Positions 58,515 to 64,000 of a stretch of 64,000 nt of DNA are shown here, one piece after another. The DNA comes from Inia geoffrensis (Eukaryota > Chordata > Mammalia > Artiodactyla > Iniidae), in NCBI GenBank assembly GCA_036417435.1, contig CM070904.1, positions 64,302,408-64,366,407 on the forward strand, given 5' to 3'. The stretch's first letter is position 1, and every line of letters begins with the position of its first letter. The translations under genes and the position numbers were made by a program. A model generated the notes under the pieces. It saw only the letters and a program-made list of their open reading frames with translations. It was not told the origin of the DNA and did not search any database.

Positions 58515-58690
58515 ATTTGCTCATTCAATGAGTGCCTTCAAAATGCCAGGTCCTGACAAGACAAAGATGAACAAAATAAACATACTCCTGGTCTTCACAG
58601 AGCTTAAAGTCAAGTAAGGAAGGCAATAAATAATCAATTACAAATAAAATGTAATGAATGCTATGACGGAATGTCATGAGAAAGTACTGA
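58515..58690 (+). mobile_element. LINE-2 fragment
   Basis: 'ctcattcaatgagtgccttca', 'aatgccaggtcctgacaagac' and 'ttcacagagcttaaagtcaag' match L2 order, just downstream of the GT repeat. Confidence 0.7.
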
Positions 58691-58889
58691 CCTTGCAAAT
58701 CTAGTGTATGTCTGTGTCTATGTGTGATTTTCGGAAAAGAGTGAGCCCTTCAATAGTAGCTTAGGCAATAGCAAAGTGGGGAGAGGTGAAAGTAACATTT
58801 ACTGAACAGTAACTTTATTTGGCAAACAAATATCTATTTATCCAGGCATTCAATATAAGTTATTTCAAGGTGTTTAAATAGTCATATTT

Positions 58890-59045
58890 ATTTTGTGCTT
58901 TAAGCTCTCAAGTGTGTTCCACATACATATTGTCAGTCTTCATTATATAGCCCTGTAAAGTAGGTATTATCATTCCCAATTCACAGATGTTAATGACATG
59001 TTTAATAAATGACAAACCAGTTAGTGATACAACCAAGGCTTCTGA
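58890..59045 (+). mobile_element. Mammal-wide MIR/L2-associated repeat fragment
   Basis: 'tagccctgtaaagtaggtatt' and 'atcattcccaattcacagatg' in the usual order. Confidence 0.6.
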
Positions 59046-62000
59046 TCCCCAGGTTTGGGCTCTTGCCAGTGTCTGAAGGTCAATTCAGTGCCCAAGTATG
59101 GCAGACAAGGTAGGGCACTGCACCTAGGACCTCAGGGAGACGGGGCTGAAGCTTAGATGACAGTGAAAGAAATTGGAGTGCTTTGCTTACGTCAGGGTTT
59201 TTCCTTGGGCTGACTCCGAAGGTGGCACCCAGAGAGATCATGCTGTCTCATTCGTGGCATAGGAACTGAGGGGTGGAATATATCTATTTACATATGGAAC
59301 AAAGAAGAATTCCTGGTTGTGTAAGTGAGACCTACTTCTTTTAATAAGCATCCTTTGCTATCATCTGGGAAAATAAATAGAGTTCCTATGAGGACAGTCC
59401 TACCAAATTACTATTATTTTCAGTTCTACTAAAAACAAAAATTAAGTTTTCATTCAGGTTTATGAGATTTTTACCTAGCAAGGTAATCAATTTTATATTA
59501 TATCTGCCTGTCTACTGAGATGCCTACATTTGGACTGATTGGATAATAAAATAATTCTATTTATTATTGAAATCCAGCCATAGCATTGAGAAAAACGTAT
59601 GTCAGGTTTATTTTTTTTTTCTCTAGGGTCATTTATGAGGCTTATGGGGGCTGTGTGAATCCTTAAAAGAGTGATATAAATTATTTGAGCAGAGAGCAAA
59701 GGCATTTCTCATTTGTGCTGACTGAGGGGGAATGAGGCTGAAGGGGGATTTCACTGCTTCTGACTATGAAGCTCATCAGTCCCCAAGAACCAGGATCACA
59801 TACAACTGGTCACATGGCTCCTTTGTGGGCCTGAGCCACTCTTTACCCCTTCCTGGGCAATAGAAGGAGAATACGAGCCTAAGTGTGGGCTTATTCAGAT
59901 TACTTCCTGTAGAGGGAGATGCAGTCTTTCTTGGCTGATGGAAGTTTTTGGAAAGAACAAGTGCAATCACATTTCCAAGGAGGGAATGTTCACCCTGTTC
60001 CTCTGCTATGTCAGCGTGAAAATTTGGTTTTCCCCAGTTTCAGTGAGCAACTTGGAGACCCTTTAATCTCCCTCGTGTCTGACTTATCAATTGCAGCAGA
60101 GAAACCTGTAAGGTTTCTCATCCTTGGTGGAGTGAAACAGTTGAAGGGTATGTTCAGGGATGTTGACAGATAAACTGCCCCTGCTTATTAGCTCAACCCT
60201 CACATGATGTGCACATCTGAAACATGCACAGCCTTCCTGAAAGTCTATATAATGACCATAGAGGTGGTCATTTAATGAGGAACCCTACCCACAGTAGATA
60301 CATAGTGGATAGAATATTTAATCATAGATAGAAAACACTTTTTTTCCAGAAAGGTTAGCAACTGTAGCTGTGAAAAAGAAAAGATGTACAAAGAGACAAT
60401 GATTTCTTATTTGTGAAATATCCTGGTAATGATTTTTAAATGAGTCTTTATGGAAAAGTAAAATTTGCTTTCTGTGGATGAAAACAAAAAGATAACACCC
60501 TCATGAGTAGCTGCTGCCACTACATGTTGTAGTTCTCCTTCATTCAAAGTGGACTTGACTACAGGTCAGGACACATGAACTCTAGGCTATTCTCTTCAAA
60601 GTGTTCAGATAATGCAACACTGTGACCTTCCTGGCTTGTGCTATAGGCACTATAGTTCAAAGCCAGGAAGATCTTTCTAAGTTGTAAATGAACTCTTGTT
60701 CTCTGGCAGGGCTAACATGTTTACATTATTTATGGTTCACTGTCCACACCCATCACTTAGAAATGGTATAAGTTGGGTTTTCAAACAAACAAAATGTTGC
60801 CAAATGCCTACAAGGAATGAATAAGACCTAGTTCCCCTCCTTCAGGAAGATATAATATTTCATAATAGTGTTTTTTTTAAATTAAAATGGGTGTAAATAA
60901 GGAGCTATCAGCCCAAAAAGTGAACCTTGGGATCGCTAAAAGAGTACAAACAGGGGAGGCTTCAAAGAGGAGGGGGTCTAGCACCAAGGTATCCCATTCC
61001 AGTCTCTCCCATCATAGTCTGATCCATTCCATTGCATTCAAGTCAATTTAATTCACTTCATTTTTATTTGATGCAACTCAGCCCAACAATCTTTAATTCT
61101 AAGAGATTTCATGTATTTCTAGAGAAAGGAGGTTCCCTCTGTGAATATGATATCTTGGAAGACCAATGAATGACTTGGGTGAGAAAAAGAGGACCTGCGA
61201 GAAGCGATCCAACCATTCCACCAACAGTGATGACATCGGAGAACCTTCTTTAGCAGAATAGCACCAGGGAGAATAAGAGGGCTTGGTTTGGGGTAGAAAG
61301 CAGAGAGCACAGACTCAAGCAGAGTATTCTATGGGCATTGAGGAGGATGTAGGAGAAGCCTTTAAGATTTCTATATAGACATGATCCCAGGATGCCAAGA
61401 GGCCTGCGTGATATTCTTACAGAGAAACGAGAGAGTGAGACTAACAGAGTTTTTTTTAAAGGGTGTAATTTTCTATGCTGGCTGTGCACAATGAGAGTCC
61501 TGGAGTGTTCATTGATACTGTTCTACTATAATTGAAATCTCAGGGAGAAAAAGCATATACAGCAACATGACTTTTCCAAGTTTTGAAGAATGTGGAGTGA
61601 TTATGATGGGTAATGATGGGAAATTTCGTGTAAGTGAAATTGGGTAAATCCCTGAATTTTACAAGCAGAAGAACTTCCATTTTAATTTCAAATAATAAAG
61701 TTGTGTCCTTATTTATGACACACTCAAGTCAATAGGCAATATAAACTCAAACTTTAAAACCTGTTTTGTTTTTAAAATTCCAATCCAAGTATGGCATACT
61801 GCACAACTTACTTTGCTAATTGCACTTTTCTATTCTTAAGTGATGGAAGAGACTTCAATATATCAAACAACAATGGATAGCTAACTTCAGAACTGCATGG
61901 AATATATGAATGACTGAACAATACAACAACCTTCTGTAACAGCTTAGCAAAACCAGAATCATTGTTTTATTATATCCTTTGACAAGGTATTTGGTTCACA

Positions 62001-63260
62001 TTCTTTTGGAGGTGAGAGTTTATTCTCTACTTTGTTATAAGAAGTGGCATTGTAGGTCATAGACCTTGCTTGTGTCCTTTCTGGACATGGAAAATTACCA
62101 TTTGTTTTATTACAAGTATTTTACGTTTTTTTAAAAAGTATATTTAAATTCGGATTTTTTTCTCAAGACACAAACTTTGTTCTACACAATGGTATCTTAT
62201 TAGATTACTAGACTGATTGAAAATTAATATTTATTTTGTTGAATAATATTTACAATTATTGGGGAAAATATAATATCAAATGCCAGGAGCAAAACCACAA
62301 TGTAATGTCATATATCTCAATTGATTGGAATTTGGTTTGATTTATAATTAAGAAAACTACAATAATCCAGAAAGATGCTCAAACCTTTTTTACTGCAAAG
62401 GGACCCACCTGACCTGAGAAATAAAAAGCAGTGATGAGATGAGATACTCATTGTTAAAGAATAAGCTGCTGTGTTGGAATCTTATTCGTTCCCCTCAGGC
62501 TTCTCATTTGAAGATGATAAGCACACAGCATCTGATGAAAGGACTGGGGAGATTTCCATGTACAAGCCAGCTTGCAAAGCAAAATAGGCTGGATAAACTG
62601 AAGGGCCGTTTAGACACGGCTGGATAAGCATGGCTGGACAATACGGTGGTTCGCAATTTGAGATTTATAAGAAAGGTGATTCTAAAAGGTCAAGATGATC
62701 TCTGCTGGGATAGGACATAAGACCCCATCTGGCCTTGCACGTAGTTAGCTGCCTAAGTGGTTGGTTTGGTGGATGTTAGGCTGAGATGTGCTGCCCTAAA
62801 CAACCTGCCATTCTTTTTTTAGGACTGAAGAAGGTCTTCTGGAATCCCTTATTAAAATTTAAAATAATAAACCTGAGAAGCATTACGCTGAACTCTCTTG
62901 TATGATGTGATACATTAGCATCTCACCCTTTAGTAAGGATTAGCAGGGATAAAATATTAGGACTGGTGGGAAGCCTCCTTAGAGAAACTCCTCTATTTCA
63001 TGATTTGGTTGGGGCTTTCTGTCCTTTCACTTGTGAGTTAAGGCCAGGAACGCACAGTGCCTTTACTCTGCAATCTAATTTTCAGTGACTCAGCTTCGAA
63101 GCCAGCCCTGCTGAAGGGGGTCTGGCTGAGTCATACTCTTTGTTCCTGGACTCAACTACTGCTTTGTCACTTGGGGACAATTTATTGTCAAGCTTTGGGA
63201 CAGATAAGGTCACTTCCTTCTTAGATTTAAAGCATGGCATTTCAAATGATAACAAAACTT
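59046..63260. other. Intronic sequence, no element recognised
   Basis: Long stretch with no recognisable repeat, gene or RNA. Short ORFs up to 86 codons have no coding character. Confidence 0.4.
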
Positions 63261-63264
63261 CAAC

Positions 63265-63435
63265 CATTTGGACTCAAATTGAGGGGACTTGACTCTGACG
63301 CTAATTAGCTGCATGACCACACACAATCTATGAAGCCGCTCAAAACTTCATTTTCTTCCTCAGATCAAAGGGACCAAACGAGATTGCTCTAGGATCATTG
63401 CCTTGGATATTAGGTGACACCTGTATCTAGAAAGT
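63265..63435 (+). mobile_element. MIR SINE fragment
   Basis: 'gacgctaattagctgcatgac', 'aacttcattttcttcctcaga' and 'agattgctctaggatcattgc' follow MIR order. Confidence 0.65.
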
Positions 63436-64000
63436 AAAACCAGCAACAACTCAATGTGCATTTGCTATAATTACTTGCTTATAAATCTTCCCACACTGAG
63501 TAGCGTTTTAAATGTTACATTTTAGTTGCTTAGTAAGAGTGAGATATTTATTATCTATTTTTGGCATAGACAATGGAGACAATTTCTGCAGTAACTGCTA
63601 AATTTTAAAATTGCATCCCTGGTTGTATTTTTGAAGTTTTAAAGCATCCCAACCATTGAAACAAGACTGATTGACTAATAGCTATACATTGTTTGTAGTT
63701 AGTTACTATATATTTAGAGAAATTTTCACTTCCCAGAATCTAAAGATGCTTCAGGTAGGTGACCAGATGGTTAGTAGCAAAGATAGGCCGGATATTTGTT
63801 TGTTGCAAAGAGAAGAGACAGATTTCCTACAGCAGAGGGATTGGGATTTTCCTATAATAAAGAGACTATAGGTAAAGTATAGATATATTTTCATGATCAT
63901 GTTACAAGTAGTAAAAATTGTTTTCCCTGATACATAGAAAAATATCACAGTCATATTTTAGGCTATAGCTACATTTTCCCTAGAGTAATTTTGTCAGTAC
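63436..64000. other. Intronic sequence to window end, no element recognised
   Basis: AT-rich and unassigned; KCNH7 intron continues beyond the window. Confidence 0.4.

Larger units (their letters stand above)
18014..64000 (-). other. KCNH7: KCNH7 intron upstream of exon 3 (partial)
   Basis: Everything above the acceptor is intron 2 by comparison with KCNH2. The preceding PAS-core exon, expected to carry the AIIYCND/GFCEMTGF type motifs, is not in the window, so this intron exceeds 45.9 kb. A very large intron 2 is expected for KCNH7. No gene on either strand was recognised inside it. Confidence 0.83.

Overview
Organism and locus. This is a mammalian nuclear genomic window: AT-rich, almost gene-free, and dominated by interspersed repeats and introns. 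At least nine short elements share one near-identical tRNA-derived SINE body (head 'gggcttccctggtggcgcag', poly-A tail) with clear target-site duplications. A longer relative at 41.5 kb and a shorter one at 9.6 kb belong to the same group. These are CHR-family (tRNA-Glu-derived) SINEs, and this density and young form indicate a cetacean (dolphin or whale) genome. One protein-coding exon is recognisable: a 156-nt exon on the minus strand at 17858-18013. It encodes the C-terminal part of the N-terminal PAS domain of KCNH7 (Kv11.3, ERG3), a neuronal voltage-gated potassium channel. The whole window therefore lies inside KCNH7. Positions 1-17857 are the intron downstream of the exon (intron 3 by comparison with KCNH2), and 18014-64000 are part of the upstream intron (intron 2), which runs off the window. 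Layout, low to high coordinate: 0-8 kb holds four minus-strand CHR SINEs, one inserted in an older MER5A-like hAT element, and a small CpG-bearing patch with an RFX-type X-box near 6.3 kb. 8-10 kb is a long, old LINE-2 body with a short CHR SINE. 10-13 kb is largely unassigned. 13-17.7 kb is an old L1M/HAL1-like LINE on the plus strand, broken by two opposite-facing CHR SINEs. 17.86-18.01 kb is the KCNH7 exon. 19.1-19.8 kb is a GC-rich probable retroviral LTR with TATA and AATAAA signals. 20.3-20.4 kb carries an RFX palindrome and a MEF2 site in repeat-free sequence. 21.7-26.3 kb holds LINE-2, MIR and a MaLR LTR. 26.3-41 kb is old repeats (MIR, L2, a second MaLR-like LTR, two unresolved elements) and a CA microsatellite. 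41.4-45 kb holds a CHR-1-type SINE inside LINE-2, a short retrocopied transcript with hallmark target-site duplications, and a 140-bp sequence present twice. 45-64 kb is ordinary intron with a few MIR/L2 fragments, two further CHR SINEs, a GT microsatellite and two GC-raised unassigned patches. Limits. No second gene, RNA gene, CRISPR array or operon-like system is present, and I found no undescribed biological system. Repeat family names come from recalled consensus features, not a database search; boundaries of old repeats are approximate.
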